Positions 56,874 through 64,000 of a stretch of DNA of 64,000 nucleotides are shown piece by piece (positions within the stretch are counted from its first letter, which is position 1; every line of letters begins with the position of its first letter). The stretch spans positions 1-64,000 of the forward strand of contig NZ_UXAU01000029.1 in NCBI RefSeq assembly GCF_900609065.1, in the 5' to 3' direction. The notes beneath the pieces were generated by a model. That model saw only the letters and a list, made by a program, of their open reading frames with translations, did not search any database and was not told the DNA's origin. The translations under genes and the position numbers were made by a program. This DNA comes from Arthrobacter ulcerisalmonis (GTDB lineage Bacteria > Actinomycetota > Actinomycetes > Actinomycetales > Micrococcaceae).

Positions 56874-58862
56874 TTACGAGGTTGGGCAGGCCGTGATCTT
56901 GTAGAGCTTCGCTTCGCCTTGGTGGTCGATCAGTTCGACACCCGGATTGCGGTCGAGGTTCTCCAGTCCTACAGGAGTGTGGTCGCCGCCATGGACTTCC
57001 TTGGTGCCGAAATCGAGGACGTAATAGGCATTCTCGTCCTTCACCGCGGTACAAACATTTGGATCCGTCAGAACCACGCCCAGGCGGTCATAGATTTCTT
57101 GGAGTTCCGGAGAGACGTAGCTCAAGATGTGTAGTTGGGCCGCTTTCCTGTCGCCCAGGGCGTACGACAGCGCTGCTCCAGTGTAGGGGTTGCCCAAGAG
57201 CGTTGCCCCTGCTGGCACGGTCTGTTCGAGTCGTTGCATGAGCGCCAACTCATCCGTTGAGACTAGAGGAGAGTCGGCGTTGATGGAGTATTGCTTCGAC
57301 GCCTGCGCCACCTCCTGCTTCATCCCTCCTTGCTGTCCCAAGGAGATTGCAGCCACTACCACGAGGGTTGTGACTGCAAAGCGGGCCAGGGGCTGACGGG
57401 CGTAGGTGAGAACCTTGGCTGGCCCCGAGGAGGGATCAGCCCTTCGACGAAGCAGGCTTGCCGCATGCCGTTGGTTCCCCGCCCAGGACACTCCCACGGC
57501 AACTAAGAGGACCGCGCCCACCGGGAGAAGTGCAGCAACCCGATAGCTGTCGTTGTACCAAACGCCAGCCAGGAGGTTCCGGATCGAGGAAATGGGGAAT
57601 CCCGAAACAACGACGAAAACCCCCGCGAAAATCGTGAAGCCGACAGCTACCCAGCCATGTTTCTTGGGAGTGCGGAAACAGGCCCAGAGGCCCAGGAAGA
57701 CCAGCGGCGCCACCATCCAGGCCGGCGCCAGTCCCATGGGGGAAACGAGCAGTGCCTCGCCAAATGCCTGTGGAGCCGTGTGGTACGGACCCCAGAACGA
57801 GGCTTCCTCCGGAGGTCGAAGGAACAGCCACAGGATCAGGAATACGACGGCGTATATCGCCACCGGGGTTGCTGCAGCGTAGAAGCGTCGACGGTCAGCC
57901 AGGCGGGCCTGCCAAATGCCGGGGCTGAACTTGACCACGATGAAGGCCACCATGGGAACCGTCCAGACGAGCCAGGCCATAAAAGTTGTCGGATGCGAGA
58001 CCACGAGGCCCGCGAGGCAGAGCAGCAATGCCAGGCAGGTAGCCAGAACATGAAACGGGGTTGGCTTTGCCGCTTTGAGCAGCCGAGCCGCCAAAGCGAT
58101 ACTCGCAGGAAGGATGCTGATGGCCAGCAAGTTTGGGTAAAGAACGCCGAAGTCCATCATGAGCAGCGGAAACGCGCCGAGCGAAGCCGCCGCAATGGCG
58201 GCCATCAGGGTGGCTAAACGATCGTGGCCCACCACCCAGCGGACCAGCAGGAGGCAGCTAAGGGGCCAGAAGAAGGCTGCCAGGACAACGCTGGTGATGT
58301 TCACTGCAGTAACAACATCGGTGCCCGTGACTGTTGCGACATAGGTCGCCACCGCGTTCCAGCCAGCCGGATAGAACCCGCCGCCGGTCATGGCGCCGAG
58401 GGTCAGCGATGAAGCCTGACCCGTATCCAGTGCGAAGCGAACCGAGTTCAGGTGGAAGACTGCGTCGTAGGTCTGCGAAAACGCGGTCGGTGAGCCGATG
58501 GCCTGCAGCGTCCGCCACGTGATTAGTGCACAGGCCACCACGAATGCCGCGAAAGGCGTGGTGCGTTGCCAAAGCGTAGGCCGCTTCCCGATTTCCTCCG
58601 GTCCTGTTGCGACTTTTTTCCAGCCGATCCAGAAGCCCACGACGGCTACTAACACCGTCACCACCGCTACCGGCAGCAGTCCGAAGCCCAGCCCCACGAA
58701 CGGGGCGCCGGTTGAGGAGACCACAAGAATCCCCACCGAAAGGGCAGGGGCTAAGGCGAGGGCGTCAAACGATCGATAGCGCAGGGAAAGCGACACAACC
58801 AAGCCGGGGGCCAGGAGAAATGCCGCTGCGAGCAGGATTTGCGGAAAGACTGGCAGCCACAT
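56874..58862 (-). CDS. Large multi-spanning membrane protein (DUF6541-like, GT-C fold candidate)
   Basis: The 662-residue protein has about 12 transmembrane helices through residue 530 and a C-terminal extracytoplasmic domain (about 540-662). The loop QTYDAVFHLNSVRFALDTGQ after the second group of helices contains the acidic DxxxH pattern typical of GT-C lipid-linked glycosyltransferases. The C-terminal domain includes VPAGATLLGNPYTGAALSYA. I would place it with DUF6541-type actinobacterial membrane proteins in cell-surface glycan clusters. The substrate is unknown; attachment of a sugar from a polyprenyl carrier is inferred. It starts eight bases after the rmlA stop, so both are in one operon. 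Confidence 0.72.
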   Translation of the reverse strand: MWLPVFPQILLAAAFLLAPGLVVSLSLRYRSFDALALAPALSVGILVVSSTGAPFVGLGFGLLPVAVVTVLVAVVGFWIGWKKVATGPEEIGKRPTLWQRTTPFAAFVVACALITWRTLQAIGSPTAFSQTYDAVFHLNSVRFALDTGQASSLTLGAMTGGGFYPAGWNAVATYVATVTGTDVVTAVNITSVVLAAFFWPLSCLLLVRWVVGHDRLATLMAAIAAASLGAFPLLMMDFGVLYPNLLAISILPASIALAARLLKAAKPTPFHVLATCLALLLCLAGLVVSHPTTFMAWLVWTVPMVAFIVVKFSPGIWQARLADRRRFYAAATPVAIYAVVFLILWLFLRPPEEASFWGPYHTAPQAFGEALLVSPMGLAPAWMVAPLVFLGLWACFRTPKKHGWVAVGFTIFAGVFVVVSGFPISSIRNLLAGVWYNDSYRVAALLPVGAVLLVAVGVSWAGNQRHAASLLRRRADPSSGPAKVLTYARQPLARFAVTTLVVVAAISLGQQGGMKQEVAQASKQYSINADSPLVSTDELALMQRLEQTVPAGATLLGNPYTGAALSYALGDRKAAQLHILSYVSPELQEIYDRLGVVLTDPNVCTAVKDENAYYVLDFGTKEVHGGDHTPVGLENLDRNPGVELIDHQGEAKLYKITACPTS

Positions 58863-58870
58863 ACGGCTTA

Positions 58871-59734
58871 TTAAGGCTCGAGCAAGCCGAGCAGGTATGC
58901 CCCGTAACCGCTCTTGACCAACGGTTCCGCCCGCTGGCGCAGTTCGTCATCCGTCAGGAAGCCAAGGCGCCACGAGATTTCTTCCGGAGCACCAATTTTC
59001 AAACCCTGCCGATTTTCCACGGTGCGGATGAAGTTTGAGGCGTCGCTGAGGTCGTTGAAGGTTCCGGTATCCAGCCATGCGGTCCCTCGCGGGAGGATCT
59101 CAACCTGAAGCGTTCCGCGTTCAAGGTAGGCACGGTTGACATCCGTGATCTCCAATTCGCCCCGTGGCGATGGCTTCAGGTTGCGGGCAATTTCGATGAC
59201 GTCATTGTCATAGAAGTAGAGCCCGGGAACCGCGTAGTGACTCTTCGGCTTTTCTGGTTTCTCTTCGAGTGAGAGAGCTTTGCCGTCATCATCGAACTCA
59301 ACAACACCGTAGGCCTTCGGGTCCTTGACCCAGTAGCCGAACACGGCTCCGCCCTTTATGTCGGCGTGCTTGCGCAACTGAGTGCCCATGCCTTGGCCGT
59401 AGAAAATGTTATCGCCTAGGACCAGTGCCACGGTTTCGTTGCCGATGTGTTCGGCGCCAAGGATAAATGCCTGTGCCAGCCCGTCGGGTGAAGGCTGCTG
59501 GACGTATGTGAGGTTCACGCCAAACTGACTACCGTCACCCAAGAGCCGCTGGAACTGCTCCGCATCGTGAGGGGTGGTGATGATCAGGATGTCCCGAATC
59601 CCTGCGAGGATCAGAGTCGACAGCGGGTAGTAGATCATCGGCTTGTCATAGACAGGAACCAGTTGTTTGCTGATGCCAAGGGTGATCGGGTGTAGCCGGG
59701 ATCCGGTCCCGCCGGCCAAAATTATTCCACGCAT
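58871..59734 (-). CDS. rfbA: Glucose-1-phosphate thymidylyltransferase RmlA
   Basis: The 287-residue enzyme makes dTDP-glucose, the first step to dTDP-rhamnose. The nucleotide-binding loop is [16 protein letters not shown] at the N-terminus, with [31 protein letters not shown] and [11 protein letters not shown] following. The length and motifs are standard for RmlA. The other rml genes (rmlB, rmlC, rmlD) are not in the window. It is divergent from the acyltransferase and precedes the large membrane protein gene in the same operon. Confidence 0.97.
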   Translation of the reverse strand: MRGIILAGGTGSRLHPITLGISKQLVPVYDKPMIYYPLSTLILAGIRDILIITTPHDAEQFQRLLGDGSQFGVNLTYVQQPSPDGLAQAFILGAEHIGNETVALVLGDNIFYGQGMGTQLRKHADIKGGAVFGYWVKDPKAYGVVEFDDDGKALSLEEKPEKPKSHYAVPGLYFYDNDVIEIARNLKPSPRGELEITDVNRAYLERGTLQVEILPRGTAWLDTGTFNDLSDASNFIRTVENRQGLKIGAPEEISWRLGFLTDDELRQRAEPLVKSGYGAYLLGLLEP

Positions 59735-59880
59735 GACCCTAATCCTCTATCAACGCGGGGTTCACGGCAAACTAACTCTGCCCAATCGGCTAGAGCGGCC
59801 GGGAACTGTGGTGTTTTTCGTATGTCATAAGTCAGCAAGGTAGAATCGGTAGCCAATCAACACCACAAAGGAAACTTGGC

Positions 59881-60963
59881 TTGGGCACTGCCGTACTGAA
59901 ACCTGACGCACCGAGTGCCCCAGCATTCGGCAACCGCTTGGATCCAAGGGGTAACAGCCTGAACCTCATCAGGCTCTTCCTTGCTTTCCTCGTACTACTC
60001 GCACATAGCTGGCACATCGTCGGTGATGGGAACGGCTGGGGATTCCGGGGCGAGAATCTCGGGGGCTGGGCGGTGGCAGGTTTCTTCGGAATCAGTGGAT
60101 ACCTTATTACTGCGAGCCGCTTCAGCAATCGGATCGGTACATACCTGGTTCATCGAATCGCCAGGATCTTTCCCGCGTTCATTGTGTGTCTGATCGTCAT
60201 GGCCTTGGGCTTCGCACCCATCGCTTACGTGGTCCAGCACGGCTCGCTCTTCGGTTTCTGGCAGACCCCCACCACGCCGCTGAATTCGGTGTTCGCGAAT
60301 ATGGGCTTGCGCATTGTCAGTTACGACGTGGCAGGGACTCCGGCCAATGTGCCTTACCCGGGGGCATGGAACGGTTCACTCTGGACGTTGTACTTCGAGT
60401 TTCTTTGCTATCTGCTCGTGGCCCTCATTGGGTTTGTCGCGGTTTTCAAGAAGTCTCCTTGGCCGATGGTTATTGCTTTCCTGGTCAGCGTGGTTATCTG
60501 GGCCAATATCGGTACCCTCAAGCCCTACCTGCAGTCAAACCTGGACTTTGAGCTCGCCGCGAGGCTGGTTCCATACTTCCTCGGCGGTGCCGTGGTCCAG
60601 GTCTTCAGCTCAAAAATCGGTATTCACAAAATCCTCGGCCCAATCTCACTTTTTCTTGCAGTTGCTTCAATTTTCCTTGTGGATGGATATGGCGGCCAGC
60701 TGGCGGCGCCCCTCATCACCTACGCATTGCTCTGGATATCCACCTGGTTGCCCCAACCGAAATTTGTCGCACGGAACGACCTTTCCTACGGCGGCTACAT
60801 CTACGCGTTCCCGGTCCAGCAGTTCTTGGCAGTATTTGGTGCATATCACTGGGGCGTCTGGTGGTTCACGCTCGCCGCGACGATCTGTACGATTCCGCTG
60901 GCCGCAGCGAGTTGGTTCATTATTGAGCGACCGGTCATGCGGCGCGCCAGAAAATCCGTATAG
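59881..60963 (+). CDS. Acyltransferase 3 family membrane protein (O-acetylase)
   Basis: The 360-residue protein has about ten transmembrane helices and the acyltransferase-3 pattern. NSLNLIRLFLAFLVLLAHSW carries the conserved His, VAGFFGISGYLITASRF follows, and the histidine/arginine segment YLVHRIARIFPAF comes next. It most likely adds acetyl groups to surface polysaccharide. The TTG start at 59881 is supported by AAAGGAAA about eight bases ahead. It stands alone on the plus strand, divergent from rmlA and convergent with the GT2 gene. Confidence 0.9.
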   Translation: MGTAVLKPDAPSAPAFGNRLDPRGNSLNLIRLFLAFLVLLAHSWHIVGDGNGWGFRGENLGGWAVAGFFGISGYLITASRFSNRIGTYLVHRIARIFPAFIVCLIVMALGFAPIAYVVQHGSLFGFWQTPTTPLNSVFANMGLRIVSYDVAGTPANVPYPGAWNGSLWTLYFEFLCYLLVALIGFVAVFKKSPWPMVIAFLVSVVIWANIGTLKPYLQSNLDFELAARLVPYFLGGAVVQVFSSKIGIHKILGPISLFLAVASIFLVDGYGGQLAAPLITYALLWISTWLPQPKFVARNDLSYGGYIYAFPVQQFLAVFGAYHWGVWWFTLAATICTIPLAAASWFIIERPVMRRARKSV

Positions 60964-61096
60964 CAGCCTGGCAGCGACGCCGGGCATCAACTCCCTCGCT
61001 GTTCCGGCCAGGAGTTTGGTGGATCTAAACCATCCGGCGAGTCAGCCACTGAAACCCCGACGTCGCGACCGCTGGTGCAGGGCGGGCAGTTCAACG

Positions 61097-61990
61097 CTAT
61101 GAAGTGCGGCGCATCCCGGTGACGCCGCGTAGGCCGTCGGCAATACCTGCGAGCGCATTGGACAGCCGCTTGCGGCGCCCTGGCGCTAGTAGCGTGACGA
61201 TCAGTAAATGTCGGTAGTCCGCCAAGAACCCCTTGAGGGCCCAGAGCGGGAATCTGCCACCGTACTCCTTGGCCAGCAACAAGCGGTTTCGGAACAAATA
61301 GTAGTAGCGCCACACTGCAGCGGTCCTGATGCTTACCGACTCACCGCGCAAGGTGAGCTCCCTCCCGAACACCGTCGCCGCCGTCGGGCTGCCGAGAGAA
61401 TGCTGAAGCTCGGCGTCGGAGGCGATAACGGCTTTGAGTCCGGCTCTGGCGCAGCGCAGGAAAAATTCGCTGTCGACGCCATCGATGAAAAGGCTCTCTT
61501 GGAAGAGCCCAATGCGTTCGAGCACCGGGACTGGAATCAGCAGGCCAGACTGGATTGGCTCGCCGCCAAACTCGACACCGTCCTTGTTCCCGGCGCGCCG
61601 CACAGGAAGGCCCAGCACCGAGCCAGGCCCGACCATGCCCACGGTGACGCCGGCAGCGGACGCGGCCGAGGCTGTATTTGTCAGCGCGAGGATGTAGCCG
61701 TCGGCAAGCAAGGAGTCCTGGTCCATGGTGAGGACATAATCCGGCTTTGGCTTTTGCGCTAGCGCTGAAATGATCCCGGCGTTGAGGGCAGCCGCAATGC
61801 CCGAGTTCTGCTCCAACCGCATCACCGCGCAGCCTAATTCGGACAAATCCGTCAGGACAGCGGTGGGGTCTGCAGGGCTGCCGTCGTCCACCACGATAAC
61901 GGAGTCCGCTTGGCCGAGCAGGGTGGCGGCGTTGGCCAGCACGCCGCCGTCGGGGTTATAGAGAGAGACGACGGCGGCAACTGTAGGCAT
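61097..61990 (-). CDS. Glycosyltransferase family 2, rhamnosyltransferase-like
   Basis: The 297-residue GT-A enzyme begins VAAVVSLYNPDGGVLANAAT, has VIVVDDGSPAD and a DQD metal-binding motif in YVLTMDQDSLLADG. It ends with a basic amphipathic region. The layout FIDGVDSEFFLRCARAG is typical of rhamnosyltransferases such as RfbF/WbbL relatives. It should transfer a sugar, perhaps rhamnose given rmlA nearby, to a lipid-linked glycan. It is the last gene of a minus-strand operon with the epimerase and the partial glycosyltransferase (16 and 24 bases apart). Confidence 0.87.
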   Translation of the reverse strand: MPTVAAVVSLYNPDGGVLANAATLLGQADSVIVVDDGSPADPTAVLTDLSELGCAVMRLEQNSGIAAALNAGIISALAQKPKPDYVLTMDQDSLLADGYILALTNTASAASAAGVTVGMVGPGSVLGLPVRRAGNKDGVEFGGEPIQSGLLIPVPVLERIGLFQESLFIDGVDSEFFLRCARAGLKAVIASDAELQHSLGSPTAATVFGRELTLRGESVSIRTAAVWRYYYLFRNRLLLAKEYGGRFPLWALKGFLADYRHLLIVTLLAPGRRKRLSNALAGIADGLRGVTGMRRTS

Positions 61991-62006
61991 ACTGGATCAG
62001 GTCGCG

Positions 62007-63101
62007 TCAGGCAGGCTGCACATCGGGCTGGGCATCGATCCAGTTGGCCAACCGGTCGATTCCTTGCGCCAAGCTGTACTGAGGAGTCCAGCCAAGGACT
62101 TTCTGGGCAGCGGTGATATCGGCCCAGGCGTGGCGGACGTCTCCTTGCCGGTACTGCCCCGTCACGTGCGGCTCTGGTGCTGTGTAATGGGTTGCGATGA
62201 GGTTGGCCGCAGTGCCGATCGTTTGGAACTCCCCGGAACCAATGTCCATTGCCTCGCCCTGCACAGTCGCCGAAAGCGCGCCGGCAACGATGGCTGAGGC
62301 AACGTCGTCGATAAGGATGAAGTCGCGACGGACCTCGCCGTCCTCGTAAAGGGGGATGGACTTTCCGCCCATGGCCATCCGGCAGAACAGGCTCATGATG
62401 CCTGTATAGGGGTTGATCAGGGATTGGCCGGGGCCGTAAACGTTCTGCAGCCGAAGAATGACTGTCTCAACGCCGAACGCCTTTGCCCATGCCTGCAGGA
62501 CGTGTTCTTGCGCCAGTTTGGTGGCGCCGTAGACACTCACGGGTGCCGGGAATGTCTCGGATGCCTTCATGGGCTCGGGGGCAGCGTCTGGGAAGTCCCA
62601 TTGCGCTTTATCCAAAGTTTCGCTGGTCCGCTGTCCAGGATAGAAAAGCTTCCCGTTGGCATCCGACCAGGCGCCTTCGCCGTAGACGGCCCGGCTCGAC
62701 GACAAAACAATCCTGCGGGGCAGCTTCTGGTGCCTGTTGAGGCCATCCAGCAGCTGGGAGGTCCCGACGACGTTCACGTGGGTGTGCCTCGTTGCTTCTT
62801 CCAACGACTGGCTGGTGCCGGTTTCGGCTGCAAGGTGTATGACAACGTCCGGAGAGTGCTGAGCCAGGACGGAGTCCCAGGTAGCGGCCTCGGCGATGTC
62901 CGCAACGATCAGTTCGGCCCTGGAATCAAGATCGGCCGGGCGCTCACCCGAGGCGTGAATTTGCGGGTGCAGGCAGTCGACGACGACGACCTTGTCGAAG
63001 GCATCAGCCAACGGACCAGAAATGGCACAACCGATAAAGCCAGCGCCGCCGGTAACGAGGACGGTGCCGCCCGGATGGGCAATGGTTTCAGTGGAAGTCA
63101 C
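62007..63101 (-). CDS. NAD-dependent sugar epimerase/dehydratase (SDR extended family)
   Basis: The 364-residue protein is an extended SDR. The NAD-binding motif is VTGGAGFIGCAIS (about 16-28), the catalytic Tyr191-x3-Lys195 lies in VYGATKLAQ, and serines upstream lie in VLSSSRAVYGEG. LRLQNVYGPGQSLINPYTGI is the substrate-binding region typical of nucleotide-sugar 4-epimerases. The exact sugar nucleotide is not decided. The GTG start has GAAAGG six bases upstream. It lies in the operon of two glycosyltransferases and probably supplies one donor sugar. Confidence 0.9.
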   Translation of the reverse strand: MTSTETIAHPGGTVLVTGGAGFIGCAISGPLADAFDKVVVVDCLHPQIHASGERPADLDSRAELIVADIAEAATWDSVLAQHSPDVVIHLAAETGTSQSLEEATRHTHVNVVGTSQLLDGLNRHQKLPRRIVLSSSRAVYGEGAWSDANGKLFYPGQRTSETLDKAQWDFPDAAPEPMKASETFPAPVSVYGATKLAQEHVLQAWAKAFGVETVILRLQNVYGPGQSLINPYTGIMSLFCRMAMGGKSIPLYEDGEVRRDFILIDDVASAIVAGALSATVQGEAMDIGSGEFQTIGTAANLIATHYTAPEPHVTGQYRQGDVRHAWADITAAQKVLGWTPQYSLAQGIDRLANWIDAQPDVQPA

Positions 63102-63125
63102 GATGGACCTTTCGTAGCTGGCCGT

Positions 63126-64000
63126 TCACTTGCCAAAAGAGTGGCGGACAAGGGCTTTTACCGCGGTGGTGTTGCGGTTGAGAACTGCCTTGGGCAGCAG
63201 GGTCATTGAGTGGGCCCGCGACGTAAGCCTCAGGCGAGCCGCAAGCGCCGCCCGATGCCAGCCCAGCTCTTCAGCCTGGGCCGCAGAGACGCTGAAGTAC
63301 TCGCGTTCGCCGGCGAACCTGGACCCGTCAACCAGCTTGGTCGACGAGGCGCTGTTGGAGTGCCTCCGATACTGGAAGCAGACGGAAGGGTCGATCAGCA
63401 ATTGGTCGCCAGTGTAGATCATGTCCATGATGAGAGCTAGGTCCTGGATGATGGGAAAGCCATCACGGAAGTCCACCTGCCTGATCTTGTCCGTCCGGAA
63501 CGCGAGCGAAGGCCAGTAGAGCCAGTCACCGTGCATGAGGTTGACAGCGATTGCCTCGCCGGAGATCACTTGCCGGCCATTACCCCGTGGCCGGACCAGG
63601 CTCTGCTTGACCCAGTCGACCAAGGTGCTGACCACTCGGCTGTTTTCGTCGATGATCTGAACAGAGGGCTGGATGATGGCGGCATCAGGGAAGAGCCGGT
63701 GTGCTTCGAGGATCACATCGACATAATTGGGAAGGAGGATGTCGTCGCAGCCGAGGATCACCATGATGTCCTGCGTGGCCATACCGACGCAGGTGCGGTA
63801 ATTCTCCGTGATGCCAGCGTTGGTGTCTTTACGGATGTAGCGCACCCGTGGATCGTCGATTCCGGCCACATAGTTGGCGATCTCAGCATCCGGGTAAGCG
63901 TCGTCCACTACCGTCAAGAGCCAGTCACCGTTGTCCTGTCCGAGGACACTCTCCACCGTCTGCTTCATATACGCGGGATCGCCCCAGTAAGGAATGAAAA
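63126..64000 (-). CDS. Glycosyltransferase family 2, 5' end beyond the window
   Basis: The reading frame is open through the window edge: upstream of the internal Met at 63968 it continues with FIPYWGDPAY, the normal start of a GT2 fold, so the true start lies beyond 64000. Visible motifs are ESVLGQDNGDWLLTVVDDAY and LGCDDILLPNYVDVI; the C-terminal domain contains YTGDQLLIDPSVCFQYRRHS. It likely adds a sugar to the surface glycan. Only the last about 290 residues are present. It is followed on the same strand by the epimerase. Confidence 0.88.
   Translation of the reverse strand, partial: FIPYWGDPAYMKQTVESVLGQDNGDWLLTVVDDAYPDAEIANYVAGIDDPRVRYIRKDTNAGITENYRTCVGMATQDIMVILGCDDILLPNYVDVILEAHRLFPDAAIIQPSVQIIDENSRVVSTLVDWVKQSLVRPRGNGRQVISGEAIAVNLMHGDWLYWPSLAFRTDKIRQVDFRDGFPIIQDLALIMDMIYTGDQLLIDPSVCFQYRRHSNSASSTKLVDGSRFAGEREYFSVSAAQAEELGWHRAALAARLRLTSRAHSMTLLPKAVLNRNTTAVKALVRHSFGK

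Overview
The window is high-GC actinobacterial chromosome with dense, mostly single-copy housekeeping genes, GTG/TTG starts and several leaderless-looking -10/start pairs. Gene content points to the Micrococcaceae, Arthrobacter sensu lato (Paenarthrobacter/Pseudarthrobacter-like): WhiB1, PdtaS, MtrAB-LpqB, SigK/RskA and a giant NAD-glutamate dehydrogenase, but no mycolate genes. I see no rRNA, tRNA, CRISPR array, IS element or prophage, and no gap over 300 bases between genes.  Layout. 0-6.5 kb: photolyase, then an envelope-maintenance group (PspA, a TPM-domain membrane protein with a glycine-rich tail, an HtrA-type protease). 6.7-9.3 kb: electron-transfer flavoprotein etfB-etfA plus a PIG-L deacetylase. 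9.4-12.5 kb (minus strand): RskA/SigK, TrmL and a J-domain protein. 12.7-16 kb: lipoprotein, cysteine desulfurase and MnmA, which together supply tRNA 2-thiouridine. 16.2-21.8 kb: a complete peptide/oligopeptide ABC importer. 21.9-24.1 kb: chorismate mutase, a MetE-like protein without the zinc ligands, and a DUF4166 protein. 24.3-34.8 kb: mtrA-mtrB-lpqB-comF-hpf-(AlkZ-like)-secA, the same order as the Rv3246c-Rv3240c block of Mycobacterium tuberculosis. 34.8-39.2 kb: a poorly understood secA-adjacent module (Rv3235 family, LysM membrane protein, conserved unknown, small HTH protein, SAF/CpaB-like protein, CpaE/TadZ-like ATPase) with unusual short direct repeats. 39.2-46.7 kb: NAD-GDH, PdtaS, WhiB1 and a small membrane protein. 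46.7-51.2 kb: a 1480-residue FHA-FtsK/SpoIIIE (EssC/EccC-like) ATPase with internal tandem repeats. 51.3-64 kb: cell-surface glycan genes (WlbB-like acetyltransferase, glf, glfT2, wzm, wzt, a DUF6541-like GT-C protein, rmlA, acyltransferase 3, two GT2 glycosyltransferases and an epimerase). The last gene runs off the window.  How they work together. Envelope homeostasis is the dominant theme: MtrAB-LpqB sensing, SecA export, PspA/HtrA/TPM stress functions, SigK/RskA control, and a galactofuranan synthesis/export module like that used for mycobacterial galactan but in a lineage without arabinogalactan-mycolate. The less explained parts are the secA-adjacent SAF/CpaE module with its 8-bp and 10-bp repeats, and the orphan EssC-like ATPase whose third ATPase domain carries a 54-bp triplication over its Walker B segment.
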